Part shown: positions 1 to 15,197 of the stretch, piece by piece
Layout of the letters: the number at the start of each line of letters is the position of its first letter
How positions within the stretch are numbered: position 1 is the first letter of the stretch
Assembly (NCBI RefSeq): GCF_036324505.1
Contig: NC_086366.1
Location: 14,673,427 to 14,737,426 of the forward strand
Direction: 5' to 3'
Source: Eleginops maclovinus
Lineage: Eukaryota; Chordata; Actinopteri; Perciformes; Eleginopidae
DNA length: 64,000 nucleotides
Program-made: the position numbers and the translations under genes
The notes under the pieces: generated by a model
Told to the model about the DNA's origin: nothing
Seen by the model: only the letters and a program-made list of their open reading frames with translations
Databases searched by the model: none

Positions 1-2310
1 GCGTGGTAAAATAAAAAAAATACCTATTGAACTTTACTTCCTATTACTCTTCTTATCCCTTATGTTTACATTTCTGTTCTTCCCTTACCCCTTTCGCCAC
101 TACCTCACCTCTGCATGGCTCCTCTTTTCATCTTGAAATTCTACATAAAATCTGATTTTGTCTTCACAAAATTCAGAATTTCTGAAGAAAAGTTGTTCCT
201 CTACTAATTACCATCTTCCTCTTTTATGTGTACGTTTTCCTGTCCCCGCTTTTGACGTGCTTACAACAGTTTTCTCTCCCTGAGTAATGGTTTGTGAATG
301 ACGGCTTGTAGTGCGGTTGCTTTGAAGTCTCCCATGTGACAGTCAGATGCAGGGTTGCTAGTCGCTTCTGATCTTGCCGGTGGCTCTTAAGATGATACTT
401 TTGCTCACCCCCGATTCCTTCCCTGAACGTAGTACAACTCATCTATTGCACTCGTTTGCAACTTTTTTTTTCTGCCACCCTCCTGTGCTTATTACTTGTA
501 GGTACAATTTTAAACTCAAAGGGCCTTTTTCATTTTTCACATTCCTTGCTCCTCAGCCCTTTCTGTTCATCACTGCCTAAATATCGAGGCCAATTAATGT
601 GCTGAAACTGGGTTGTGTGCTGGTCGACAGGAGGTGTTGGTGACGATAAGGACAGCACAGCCGATATCAGTTTAGTGGGCTCATAAAGCATGAAGGAGCA
701 AAAAAAACCTCAGAATCGCCTTCATTGACTTTGTGTCTTGCAAGAGGCCAGGTGTTTACCTTATGGTTACACGTTATCTCAATCCCCTCGCAGAGTGCTT
801 GTGTGATGATAATACAGTACTGAAGAAGGTTTTTGGGTTCCTTTTATTGGCTGATTTCTCTCGTTATCAGCTACATAATCAACATTCCCTACACACAGAC
901 ATCATTACCGAGATGGATTTTCTGCATGAGAGTTAGGTTAGAGGGAGACGAGGAGGCCTCTTCTCCATCTTTTCATTAATCACAAATCAGTATATTTCTC
1001 TCTGGAGACCAGACCACTCAGTGGGAAGGAGAATGGGCTCTTTCTCCCCTCTTTTTATCTCCCTTCTGTTCAATACATTTCCACTCTGTTCTTCTTCTCT
1101 GCATTTCTCTAGTGTCTAAATGCCAAACCAATAAACCGAGAGACAAAATCCCCTTCCTCCCGCTCTCCGTCTGAAAAAGATTACATGTTCAGTACGCTGG
1201 TAACCCAGACAAATTGGCTTTACTTGAACATTTGAAGGCAGCGATTGCCTTAAAAAACTGTAAGTAATAAAAGAAAATGATAATTCAATAAGTTTAAAGG
1301 ACATTTACTTAAATTCTAAAAGACTGGAAGTAACAATTAAGCTTAGTGCACTCAAAGCAAATTTGACTTAATATCTGCAGTAAAATCTTTTTTGAGCCCA
1401 ATGTTTCAACTTAATAGTGTTAGATACAAATATGTAATGTACCCAAACAAGTTTATTGAATCAGTTATTTAGAAGCTGGCAAAGGGCTGCAGTGCTAACA
1501 ACGGGTGTGGTGCTGTCTAAGAATGTACGTGTAAACGGTGCAATGTGAAATACTAATAACCTATGTTGATAATTGTAAGTTAAGTTCGATATGTTTTAAA
1601 AAGTAGATCTGTTCATATCTTACACATTATACTTTACATTTATGCCTGCTTTATTGTAAGATTCTCGTGAAAACAATCATCCTTTAATATAAAACAACAC
1701 ACTGAGATTGGTAAAGTAATTACCTTAATCTTAAAACTGCGTATTTAGGCAATTTTTACTTATGTTCCTCATGCAGATACAAATCCTGGACTAACACTGT
1801 ATTTTTTTATATAACTCACAGCTTAGAGCAGATCTGAGTGAGCAGACAAATACACAACGATCGCTGTTGAGTGAACGCTGTCTCTTATATTTCCACAGTC
1901 AGTTTGGTGTAACCTACTGCTGTACGCCTCGGCAGTCACTCTGACTATTAGTGAGATCTGACAGGGCTGAATAAGCAGAGGGATTGTTCAAGTTGAATAA
2001 CAACATAAGGAGCCTATCAAAAATACAAGTTCATCAGACCGGGCGGTGAAAATCACTGAAAAGGAAGCCGTCATTCTAACAAGAAACAAGAAAAATGAGA
2101 AGCATACAAAATCGAAGGAAGAAATTGTTTTTGAGAGAAAACACAAGAACAGAGAGGAATTTGTTTGGTCTACTCTGATGCCCCTTTACTGTTTAAGCAA
2201 GAGAATGGCTGGTGCTCCATGAACCTGCTGGTTGTCCTTTCATAAGCACATGAAAATATGACCTTGATTTGCAACATAAACTGCATTCTATCATGCTCAA
2301 CAGTGCAATA

Positions 2311-2432
2311 CACACTGCCCGGCCAAAAAAAAGGTCACACAACATGAACCTAGACCAGACCAACTGCAGCAACCCCAGATCATAGCACTGCCCCCCACAG
2401 GCTTGTGACCTTTTTTTTGGCCGGGCAGTGTA
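2311..2432 (-). mobile_element. 118-bp MITE derived from a Tc1-like element
   Basis: Inverted ends of about 26 bp (CACTGCCCGGCCAAAAAAAA then GGTCAC) face each other at 2313-2338 and 2405-2430. The right flank is TA, while the left flank reads CA, a probable mutated TA target. The ends match those of the Tc1-like element at 34824-35863. About 58 bp of the interior, read on the minus strand, is roughly 90% identical to transposase-coding sequence at 35363-35421. It is therefore an internally deleted, non-autonomous derivative of that family. Confidence 0.88.
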
Positions 2433-5068
2433 TATGTTCATGAAAGAAGACATTGAGCGAGTGCTATTCCACTGGTAGCAACGATGAAACCTCAGTCACA
2501 TCTTCAATGTCTATCCCTGCATCGCCATATCCTTCTATACTGAAGCAGCATCAACTTGCCTGCAAGATAATGGTGCGAGTGGAGAACTCATGCTGAGACA
2601 AATTGCCACATCGCTGTAACCTTGTTTTCAGATGGCAAAATCTTTCAACCACATGTTCATGTGCACTCTTATTTTTGGGTTCACATGTAAAAGGAATGCA
2701 GAATAATAAGCATTCCGCATTATGGTGATATGTGTGTTAATATTTTGGTGTGGCACCTTGAGTCCCAGTTTAAGTGAGGCAGCGAGGGAAGGGAGGAGAG
2801 AGGATAATGATCCTGCTGATAATGGAGGAGTGGAATCTTGTAAATGAGGCTGGATATGCACAGTGCTGCAGGCTGTTCTTTACACCCAGTGTCACACACA
2901 GACACACACACGCCCACACATCTTGAAGCATTTGAGGTCTACAGTATGTGCAAAATCTTGTCACATACAAATGAATAGTAAAACACTCTGCCTTACCTCT
3001 TCATGTGCCTGTGCATGCCTGTGTGCGTGAATACCTGATGTGTGAGGCTGAGAGCATGAGCACTATTAATAAAACATTGTCACCAACGGCGCTGCTTACA
3101 AGGAGGCAGGGCTTATTACGCATGAGCAAAAAGCAGGCTTTACCCTCATCTCCACTCAGGTAAGATTTATAAACACATGGCTTTGGTAGATTCAAATTTT
3201 CTAAATGTGGTATCAGGCAAAATTAGATATCTACTGTTTTCAGATAATTACGACCAACAGCTACACAATAAAATGTCTAATAGCCTATTTGTGTATCTTG
3301 AAAAGCTGTCACTCTTATATTATGTTCTTATCCCAAATAAATATTTATATCATGCCCAATAACATTCCTTACTACCAATTTTATTCAAATCCATTCAAAT
3401 CCTAATATTAGGTTAATTATTTTTCATGCAGACAGAACAGTTGAAATGCTAAAAAAAGTAAAATACTTAATTAAAAAAAAACATTAATTGGACTGACTGG
3501 ATTTAGAGTGCCCTCTCTTCATCCCCTTACGCTGAACAATAAATAACCACACAAAACCATCCTTTATTTCCTACATGAATAAGTCGTACTTTACTGCTTG
3601 AATCTGGAGATCCCTAAAGTGTAGTTCATGCCTATCAGCTTTTATCAGTGAATGATGTCCTGTATCCATCATCTGAATGTCCCACTTATAGTTTAGAAAT
3701 CTTCCAAGGATGTCTTCATTGTAATGAACGACCCATTGCAGTTTGTGGCTAATCTGTCCTTGATTACCGAGCAAAGCCCCAATCAATAGATCCCAGAGCT
3801 AAGATACTGTAGTTCACATAGTAATATCTTTCTGCTGCTCTTCATATCCCCACTGCCCCCAATCAGATATTAATGATCAATTATAGCTATGTCGCTGGAG
3901 AAATAGAAATCAATGAGATGATGTGGTGTTGGGGGTTGCGGGTTTGTAGAGAACAAAAAAGCCTTTGGTATGTCAAAATGGAGGGCAAATAAGAGCTGAA
4001 GGAACATTAATAATAACATATAGAAACAAGAAGCATTGAAAAAACTGCATTAATGCTATAGTACAGTAGAGTAAAATGTCATTTAAAAATGTATAGGACA
4101 TGTTGTACAGAATATTGTAGCATCAGTGCAGCCATTAGAGTGCAATGCTTAGAGTAATATCTTATTTATGGCCCCAAAGGGGTTTGATCCAGCATTGTTT
4201 ACAGATTTCATTAGCCTATTATCAACTCTATGGACTGCCTTTAAGCCTGCACATTAAAGAGAACAAACGTTTATTTCTATGTCAAAAAAGAACAGAAGCA
4301 GCAAGAAATGAAAATATTGAAGGCAAGCTAGAACAAACCCAACAGCTTGTTCACAAGTCTGACGTAATCCTGAAACACGTTAATATTTAATTGGAGTGTC
4401 GTGAAATTAAAAGACTCAAGGAAGGGAGGCAGAGGACGAAAGATAGAGCAGACACAGCAAGAGAGAGAAAGAAAGAGAGGGTCCTAGATACGCCACTGCT
4501 AAACAAAACATCAACTCACCTCTCTCTTTAATTACCCATTTCTTGATAATGGGTTATTATCTTTGAAAGGGGAGGCCCTTAACAATATTATGAGAGGGAA
4601 ACAGAAGGGGGTATCTTGTTGACTGATAATGTCCTCCGCAGAACAACATCAAGAGTCTTCGCAGTTCCAACAATTTTGACTGGATTTTTGAATACTGATA
4701 CTGGATTAATGTTCAGTATATAAGGGGAGGAATACCCTCCCAAAACAGAGCGATGATGCATTTTGACCCAGTGTTTAACGACCTGGACTACTCCCTGCTT
4801 CTATTCTGCTGGTCTGTCCCCACAAAGCAGAACAGTGACCCCCTGTGGATTCTATGAGAACACGTAACATGACTTCCCTCCAAAGGAAGGAATGGCATCA
4901 TTTCTAAACAAATGTCCTACATACATAAGCAATGTGCAGTTTGAAATACAATGCAGTTATATTTAGTTTGGTGAAGCTGCATTCATTTCAAATGGCTTTT
5001 CCATGCACTTCATGCATGGAAGAACATGCTCTGGGGGTTTGACCAATTAAAACTCAGTGTGCATTACA

Positions 5069-5219
<151 letters not shown>

Positions 5220-7139
5220 CACGTCCAGCATGTCAGATGATGTAATGTGTATTACACACCTCAGAGGGTATACTACATGACATGTCCCAGGTGTGAAAGG
5301 GCCGATGTTTGACTTGACATGCCGCTGGTGGGTGATTAGCAGATACTCAGACCTCGCTGCCCCCCATCAGACATTATTGCACTGAAGGCTCCATCTCCAT
5401 AATACATGATTAAAAGAGTCATATGAATGCCCTTCACATGTCTGCAGGCATTTTAAAAGATACAAAGAGCTGAACTGCATAGACAGAAAAGCCTTGTATT
5501 GTTTTCAGTCCACTCAGTTTGGTTGCAGTCACAAGGGAACGTAACTTCTACAACTAGGGCCAGACTCGCTCCACATAAGGTGGTGATGGAGCGGTGAGAG
5601 GTCTCTAATGATTCTGTCAATCAGCACCTTGGCTGGTGTGTCAGAGCAAGTCTTCTTACATCCTGCCAGGGCTGTCAATCTGTCCGCCCCCCCCCTTCAG
5701 ACACAGTGGGGACCCTGCACACATACATCCGCACCGCTACCATTCAGTACATCTTATCTAGCTGAGGGATTATGTCAATTAAATCTGCAGCCCTCACTCT
5801 CCAGGAATAGGAGTATAACTCCACATGTAAGATGCTTCCTCAATCAATTTACCCCTGATGAATGAAGAAAAATTATTAAAGATGTAAATCGCCTCCATGA
5901 GGCTCCATAAACCTAAAATAATTCTAGGAAATCCTTAATCGCCTGACCTAGGCTTTTTGCATTGTCCTTGGTATTTCAGTAAAAGGATTGTAAAAGCATT
6001 GGCTGCAGTAACACCCAGCCTCCAGTGATGAGGAGACTGGTGGGGGTTAGCATTAATTTCCAAAGCGTTATGGCATTTGCATAATTACCATACATCATTA
6101 CAGTGATGTTCTAGTCCACAGTGGAAGAGAAGTGGGGAACACTTTAGGGAAATGCCCTTCTTGGAAGTCTGACAGTGTGCGGCAGACAACTGGCTTAATA
6201 ACTGAAATTGTGATGATGAAGTATAATTGTGTAGTTTTCGAAACAATATTAAACGGCAAGGCCTGTTCTTGAGTCTGACTGAAGGTTTATACAGAATATT
6301 TGCTCTCCATTATCTGCAGCATCAGAAGACTGTATATTGTTTCCTGACTATGTGATTGCTGCATTATATTTATTTAAAAATATGTCATGTCCTATAAATA
6401 GTTAAAACTGCTATAATAATAATGGTCTGTATGCTGCTACTGATTCATTTACATGTTTATGTTTAAGAATATTAGATTTGACTTCTTTTTTACTTTTAAA
6501 ATGGTCAAAGGGTAATTTGCTGTTCATATTGTTGTTACAAGGTTTGTGATTTAGGGGCAAAAAATTGAATTGACTTGGAATGACCTGACATTTTGTCAAC
6601 ATAATTTGTTTTAATACACGTCGTGATTTTACCTCAATAAGGTCAATAATATTGAACAAAAAATGGCTTTGTAAAGCACTTTCCTCTCCTGTGGTTGACT
6701 AATTGAAGACCGGTGAGTTGCCATTGTCTAGCTATCATTGAATGGTACACCATGAGGTAATGTACAGTAAATACAACAGCATGAGGGCAGTGAGCCTGTA
6801 GGAGCGTCTTTCAGATCATAACAATGCTGAGAGCTTAGTGTAAAAACCATTCTACTGGTGATACAATATGTGACCTTTCCTGCTTTTCTTGTAGTACAGA
6901 AAGGTTGACTTGTACAGTTAATAAAAAAACTGCCAGGATTATTATCATGACAGCTCAGTGACATGGCAACACTCTGGACCCTCTGCTGGATTACAGGGTT
7001 AAAAATAAATGTGAGAGGTTAAATGCTTTGATATAGGGTTGCTCTGTAATCTGCTGAATGCTTTGTGTAATTATGAATTTTAGTCGGCTACAGAAAATTC
7101 TGTGGGTTATTCTAGTGCAGACCTAGAAGTTAATAAAGG

Positions 7140-7256
7140 GTCTAAGGACAGAGGGTGTTGTATTCATTTTCTGTACACACTGTGAAGTCCCCGGAGAGAA
7201 ATGTCAAATGTGTAATATTGGGCTATATAAATAAACTTTGATTGATTGATTGAAGT
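7140..7256 (+). mobile_element. LINE 3' tail (L2/Rex1-like)
   Basis: The segment ends in TTGGGCTATATAAATAAA, then CTTTGATTGATTGATTG. A 3' end of this kind, with a 'gggctatataaataaa' core followed by short (TTGA)n repeats, is typical of fish LINEs of the CR1/L2/Rex1 group. Upstream, GTGAAGTCCCCGGAGAGAAA fits the usual 3' UTR. Only about 110 bp remain and there is no coding part. The left boundary is approximate and the exact clade is uncertain. Confidence 0.7.
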
Positions 7257-8978
7257 TAACCCGGAGACCTTGATAAGGTGAGTGAATTTTTGCTTTCTCT
7301 CTCATCTCTGCTTTATTCCGTCGAGTTACTGAATATCTTCCCTTTGTGCACATCACAGGTAACGGTACTCAAAAAGTAGAAATAGGTTTTCCATGGCAAT
7401 TCCCCAAACTTTGCATAACCTCTTTTTTTTTCTCCCCTGCTGAGCTTCGACTGTGTTACTGCAGCTGCATGACCTGATAAAGCCAAGAGAACAGTAGGTG
7501 GGGTTGCAAGTGATAAAGAGCCTGAGACAGAAACAGAGTGTGAGAGCCAGAACTAGAAAAGATGCCCGGACACGAGAAAAATAGAAATACATTAAATATG
7601 AAAGGCGGAGGGAGAAATAAACTATGACGTGGCCAGAAAGAGGAGGAAGAGGAGGGGAAGATTAAGAGAGAAGTGATGGAGAGGGCAGAGAAGGAGAAAC
7701 ATGACAGCTGGCAGACGGAAAATGCGGCGCTGCTCTGCCCAGACCAGTCTCACTGCACCTTAGAGGGCCAGATGGACCAACCTGCCATGTGTGCCCTTCA
7801 TCAGCAGAGACACAGATAATTGTTTTGAAACCGTATAATTCACATACTCATTTATCTAAAGGCAGGACAACACGTGTATGTTTTGCACAAGTCCAAAAAC
7901 TAAATACATATTCCCTACTTTCATCATAGCGCTTTACAATCATTTAACAAAAGGATTTTAAATCAGTGTTGTGCATTAAGGTTGGATAGTTTTAGAATTT
8001 TGAAGTTAATTGATACTTAAAGAGGAGTGAACACCTAAACATATTTTTTTAAACGGGCAAAAAACGTTTGTGTCCTGCTACCATTCAATCATATGCATAT
8101 CTATCTTGAGGTTATTGCTTTCTCAATATTGTCAACACCTGTGTCTGCTGCTACAACTGGTGAAGTCACTACCTCAGAGTAGTACAAAATTGTAAAATGG
8201 TAAAAATAAAAGCCAGTGTGATACAGGACCTCCCTCTAGTGTCAAAACCTGGTACCTACATCATAGATCACACTTCAGCACCAACACAATGGAAAGCTCT
8301 CGTCCATCAGTTCTTGTAAAACACAAGACAGGAAACTAGACTTTATTCTAAATTTAGGATTAAAATATAAAAATCATCTTGTATTGGTTCAGATCTTCTC
8401 TCGATGTGTGTGTCCATCCTCAGTTCTCAAGTAATTTCGTGGCAATCCTGCTAGAAAAACATCGGGCCAGTCCCCAAACACTATTGATTGATGTCTGGTT
8501 ATAAAAATTCATCTATCATCTAGACAGTCTGAAATGAAAGCTGTCGTGGTCTGTGTCCCTGCGCCTGTGTTTGTGTGTGTGTGAGCTCACTCTCCCTTGT
8601 GTGTGTGCATGTTTGTGTTCTTGTAGGTGGTTGGGAGTGTTGATGTGGTATAGTATTATGAAACAATAAAATGTAGACAGCTGATTCATATCTGGACATA
8701 AAAGCCAGAGTTTTGTTAGGTTCCTCTTTAATGAAACCTATAATTTCTGCCTCCCTCTGTGGTGTTGCCATGGAGCAGAGGGATCGATCACAAAGAGAGA
8801 TATCCAGAGCTGCTCTATTTCTGCAGGATTGTCATGGCAATGAGTGAGCCGAGTTACAACGTGAAAGATCATTTACACAGTAAAGAGTCAAATGTCAACT
8901 ATATTTCAGTCACACACTGCTAAAAACATCAGTCATCCCTCTTAAAAATAACATAAGGCTGAAAAATAGCTTGTTTAT

Positions 8979-8980
<2 letters not shown>

Positions 8981-9056
<76 letters not shown>
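8981..9056. repeat. (AC)n microsatellite, left arm of convergent pair
   Basis: A 76-bp AC array, 104 bp from the complementary GT array at 9161-9264. Confidence 0.98.
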
Positions 9057-9061
<5 letters not shown>

Positions 9062-9156
9062 TGCAGCACACTTTTGTCAAAGACTGATGTTATAGGCACA
9101 AAGGTTACAAATTCAATCACTTTAGAGATGGCTGCCACATCATTGTGTCTCCTTTC

Positions 9157-9160
<4 letters not shown>

Positions 9161-9244
<84 letters not shown>

Positions 9245-9264
9245 GCGTGTGCGTGTGTGCGTGT
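9161..9264. repeat. (GT)n microsatellite with GTGTGC variants
   Basis: About 79 bp of pure GT followed by GTGTGC and GTGC variants. It is complementary to the AC array at 8981-9056. Confidence 0.97.
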
Positions 9265-10800
9265 TGAACTGTGCGTGCACCCATGAATGTATAGACCCTG
9301 CATGGTGTGGATTGAGAATGTGATGCTGGGTCGACAGAAACAGCGCCGTTAGAAATTCAAACAGGGTGGAGTTGTCACATCGACAAAATGAGAGAGGAAG
9401 AAGGCCGAAGAGGGAAACTGTATCAAGCGAGACAGGGTACAGATAATACAGCAGGTATCCAGAGGACTGTTATATTAAATATAATCATGAACTCACATGA
9501 GAGAAGCCAAGCCTCAGTTTCCCAAAGAGGAGATAATGTCTACAGTGTCAGCACATTCAACCAGAGTCAAATCTGTTTTTGATCTGAGTTTACCCTCTAC
9601 TGCTAAACTCTCTCTCCCTTGATCTCAGCTGGTCTGAGAAACAGAGAACATGCACACAATCACACACAGACCAACGGTTCATTGTTTTTCAGTTATTTTC
9701 TGATTTATTATAATGCACTGATTTTGAATAATTATTGTGAAACCGTATAATTAATACAATAAATATGAGTGCTTGGAAAGACCCACCAGAACAGTACTCT
9801 CTATGTGTTCCTATTCCTTTTTAATTACAAATGAATCACTGGCCTTTGACACATGCTTTCTCTGTTGTTCCTGGTGATAATCATCTGCCTTTGTTTAGAG
9901 GCCTTAATCACTAAATATTGCCTGGCCACCAATGTTCACTATGTGTGTGTGTTATGTGTGTATAGAATATATAAAGCCTCTTGACTATATCAACAACCTT
10001 CTTGACCTGAACACTGACCAGTACGGTGCTCACTTCACATGTAACTGAAAGCTGCTTTCTTTGCAGAGTGCGCACATTTTATTCCAGTTGCTCACCACTT
10101 TATAAATCTCTTCACCCCGTTTATTCACAGGAATCCAAATCAAACAGCCTTCTTCTGTATAAAAGCTTTTTCTCTGTAGCAGATGTGTGGACAAGCACCA
10201 CCTAAGTGTGCTCATTCACAGAAATCTCCAAGCTGTCTCTGAGATTTAACCTTCCTGTTGACTTCAGGCTCAGAGATTAGTAAAGAAGTGTGCACACACT
10301 TGCTATTCAGCCAGAAGGCGGGAGACAACGTCAGTATAGAATTATAATGACCAGAACATACGCAGGCGAGAAAATCCTGGGGATTTACTCTGGGCTGGTT
10401 AAATGAAGGGAAGAAGTGTTGAATATGAATAGCTGCCCACTGATTTCAATTCTCAATGTGTTGTTGCTCTGAGAAAATGTTTGTGTAGGTCAAACCAAAC
10501 CCATGAATATTTACTCTCTGCTCCCAGAGAAGAGGATGCTTGTGAGTCTGCATACTGAGGGACTTAGCTGAGAGATATTGCCACCTTCTGGACATGAATG
10601 GGAATATACACACTGTAACATATTCTCCACATACAGTAAGATGCACAATACTCTTAAGGCCCCAACTGTAACATTGTTTATATGTCACATATTTATATCT
10701 CAAGTGTGCGTGAACAAAACCTTATTGAGTAAAAATATAAATGTATATGAGAACACATGTGACACATATCCTTTAACACACTGCCTCCTGAACACGGTCA

Positions 10801-11560
<760 letters not shown>

Positions 11561-11632
11561 ATCAACACCTTGGTCTCAATGGGTGGCATGTTGATATTGA
11601 TGTTGTTGTCTAGGTCCATTGTCAGATGATCA
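11561..11632 (-). CDS. iqcj: iqcj(-schip1) internal exon B
   Basis: This is a 72-nt exon on the minus strand with acceptor cccttcccctcctcag and donor AT|gtgagt. It starts with the third base of the Ser codon begun in exon A, reads DHLTMDLDNNININMPPIET then KVL, and ends with two bases (AT) that exon C completes to Ile. The end of the encoded segment (PPIETKVL then IIQRAWR) corresponds to PLESKVKIIQRAWR in mammalian IQCJ as I recall it. The acidic HLTMDLDNNI resembles HQLAMDAENNI there. Its role would be the acidic linker immediately before the IQ helix. A 558-bp intron separates it from exon C. Phase agreement on both sides is strong evidence that it is real. Confidence 0.86.
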
Positions 11633-11803
11633 CTGAGGAGGGGAAGGGGTGTAGGGGACATTCAGAGGACACACACAAGAGCGATCTCAGTCTGGGTTAT
11701 CAGTAATTAAACAGCGATGGCTGGGTCACATCTGGAGGGACAATAGCAGGCTGCTCATTTTATCTCTGTGTTGTGTTTATTGCATGAGTATTTGTAAACC
11801 CAC

Positions 11804-11868
11804 CTCTGCAGCTGGAAACCCCCATCATTAACATGCTTGAAGCCACTCTGGAGGCTCTTCAGCTGCTC
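11804..11868 (-). CDS. iqcj: iqcj(-schip1) internal exon A
   Basis: This is a 65-nt coding exon on the minus strand. A strong pyrimidine-rich acceptor (tctctttctcacatag) precedes it and the donor is AG|gtgggt. Read from phase 0 it gives EQLKSLQSGFKHVNDGGFQL, then Q and a split Ser codon (AG|T) shared with exon B. From memory this resembles the start of mammalian IQCJ, which has EELKRLQ followed by a VNDG motif; that match is family knowledge and was not searched. The 171-bp intron to exon B is short for this locus. The exon opens with an acceptor, so the start codon must lie in an upstream exon that I could not identify. The match in sequence, phase and neighbours makes this a confident coding exon, although it is short. 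Confidence 0.85.
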
Positions 11869-13645
11869 CTATGTGAGAAAGAGACAGGAGGAGAGACAAA
11901 AAATAAGAGAGCAGTTGACATCTCGGACATGGTGCTTTGGAGCATACATAGGGAGCAAGAGGCGATGCGTTCAGTGTTTGTGTGAGCGCAGATGTGATTA
12001 AATGTTTGGAAGATGGGGAATCATTGTGCTGAGCTCAGGGCCCCCTGCAGCAAGTGGTTTGGCATTTTGGCTCAGCTAGAGGTTTTTCTTGTGAAGTTAG
12101 TGAATTGAGCTCTGGAAAAACTCGGCCAAATTGCTAGTTCAGCATTTTTCAAGGCGTTTGGCCCAGAAGCAGAGAGAGGAGAATCAAACATAGAGAGACA
12201 GGCAGGGCAGAGAAGATACGGCAGGACATAATTCATGAGCTGTAGCACAGTTGTTACACAGATGTGACCGACATGATGGAGATGAGAGCAATGAAACTTT
12301 ACACTTTCAATTAAACGACTTTTAGCTCCATTCTCCGCTCCTCGCCTGTGGCTCTCCTCCCCTCTGCTCCATACTCGAACTTAAATAGTGTTGTGTAATG
12401 AGGACAGGCCTGCCTCTACATAATTGAGCAGACTAATTCAATTACAAAGGAGCAACAAAGTTTAAGTGGAGTAGTTCTTCCTGATGAGCCAAGAGGGCCA
12501 CATCAGAGCACTAAGCAGCAACCAGCTACATCTCTGTGTATGTGCGTGTGGATGTGTGAATTGACAGTGAACCTGCAAAATTCCCAACTTTTATTTGACT
12601 TTTTGCTTGATTGCTCTGCATAATGAAGTGTGCATGAAATAATATATTGCTTCTATCAGATGGCAGATTGCCCTATAAATGGACTAATACTAAGAAATAT
12701 ATTACATCTAATAGAGCACTAAGAAATATGGCTGAACTACAGTGGTTACTCTTAGGTGTTTAATATTCATTAACTAGCTATATATGTGCTGTAGCTATAT
12801 AAGGCTCTAGAAAAAGGCACCATTTGAAGTGTAAATGAGCATACAGTAAATATAACTGAATCGCTGTCTTACTCGATTTATTTCAGTTAAACACAAAGCC
12901 GCAGTTGAAACACAGCAGCATCATTTTGAAATAAAAGTCTATCTTGCTTGGCTGTTTGCCCAATTTCACAGTGGCAACCAGTGTTTTTTTTCTCATTACT
13001 TTCCCTCCCAGAAGGAACAAGCAGCTCATTAGACAGAATCAAGGACTTTGACTACTGATCAATGATTGCATCAAGGAGCTGTTTTTCATCTTTTAGTTGG
13101 TCTTTTCCTCTCAATTCCTCTCTGATGAAAAGAGGATCTGGGAGCGTTACTGAGGCTCGGATGTGGAATCTGTTCAACCCAAACATCCATTAACTTTTTC
13201 CTGCTTTCAGAGTCAATGTCACCTCAGCGTTTCCTGAATCCACACTAATGCTAGAGCTGTCTCTCTTTCCCATCCGGTCTGATGAACAGACTTTAAAAAT
13301 GTGCCATATGGGAATTTGGAGACAGGGAAGGCAGAGAGGAAAGAGCAGTCACAAGAATAAACATAAAAGACAGTAAAGATCAGAAGTCAGTGAGATGCAG
13401 AATAAAGACTAAGAAGTGAAAGAGACAACAAACGGAGGAATCAGCAAGTGGCAATGATGGAGAGATTAGCTTTGTGGAAAAGAGAAGGGGTGAGTGAGTA
13501 AGTGAGTGTGTGTGTGTGTGCGTGCGTGTGTGAGAGAGATATTATGTTCTTGGTAATGGAGTTGCGGGGAGAATGAATGAGCCGATCATTTCAATTTCCC
13601 CTTAGAGTTACTGATGGCCCTGCCAGGGGCCTGGCTAGACCAAAA

Positions 13646-13762
<117 letters not shown>

Positions 13763-14080
13763 GACCAATGCATCTCCATTTATAAACTGGCCTCTCTATT
13801 CATAGCTTAACTCTAGTATATCCTCTTCTCCCCTTGCTCCTGACATAATGTTCTGTCAAATTAAGTTAAGTAAGTAACTGATAAGTAACATCAAACAGGG
13901 ATTACATTAAATCCAATTATAATGACTCAGTTATATACAACACAGTAATACAGCAATGATAATAATATTACTTAACATTTCTAGAATACAACAGCTTCTA
14001 ATTCTTTCATCGCTTAGCCTGGATATCTTACTGATCTATATATGTTTTCTTCACTTTGTATCACTGTATCTTTCATTGAT

Positions 14081-14200
<120 letters not shown>

Positions 14201-15197
14201 CAGAAATTCCAACACTGAATTCCGGAGTGCATTATTCACCACTTTAATAAAACCCTGACTTCAGCAGGACATTTACAACAAGCCTAATACAGAGCATTGA
14301 TTCAAAAATCCATGGCAGTATACATTTTGCAATTGAAAGGACCATACCTAAATGCTGTATGTTTTTTTGTCCAAATGTGTTTTTTTCTGCTTTACACACC
14401 TGTTTCTTTACCTAACTGCTTCAGTGGAAAACCCCATCCGGTATCAGGAGTAGGAATGCCAAAAAAGTACCGGAACATATACCAGGGGTTTGCATAATTT
14501 AGTGGCAGTCGACAGAAAATCTATAGTCATTTTGGGCTTTGGCAGTGCCAAGCAGGATGTATTGATTGGTGTGTGTATATGTGTGTGTGTACAAATATGT
14601 GTGATGGTGGATTTATGGTGGAGTCAGGCAGAGCAGAGAGAGAACGAGGAGAAGAGAGAGCTGCTGGAGGAGAGACCTTGAACCCAAAGTACACTATACA
14701 ACAACAGAGGAAATAGAGCTACTGACAGCAAAGACAGACCACAAGCCCTTCTGTTATCCATCCCTAATTCACACCCTCCATTTCCACCTCCGTCATAATT
14801 ATTTTCTCTTTCACTCGACTTTACAAAACAAATATGAAAATAATAAAGCAAAGGCGTGAGGAGGCCATGAGAAAGCACAGAAGAAAGAGAGATGGAAAAG
14901 AGAAAAAATAAGATTTAATCAAACAGTGAGAAATCTACTGAACCTCTTCTTGAAGGGCACAGGAGAGGTTAAAAGGCACACAGTGTTTGGAGGAGAAACC
15001 AGCAGCTGCTTCGGCCATCCCCCTTACTCAACTCCATGTAATGTGGAAAAGGACTTCCACTTTTATATCACACTGTGAAGACTCAGCAGGCCAGGCTTGC
15101 TGTGGGATCTATTCTGTAGGCCACAGTGGGCTCTGCAACCAGACAGAAGAAGCTGTTCCAGAACATATCCATACAGGCAAATATACCAGGGGCAGGG

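Noticed and set aside
8030..8340. Segment starting AAAGAGGAGTGAACACC that looked like a fish interspersed repeat
   Set aside because: No inverted ends, target duplication or coding remnant could be seen. Only a genome copy-number search would decide.
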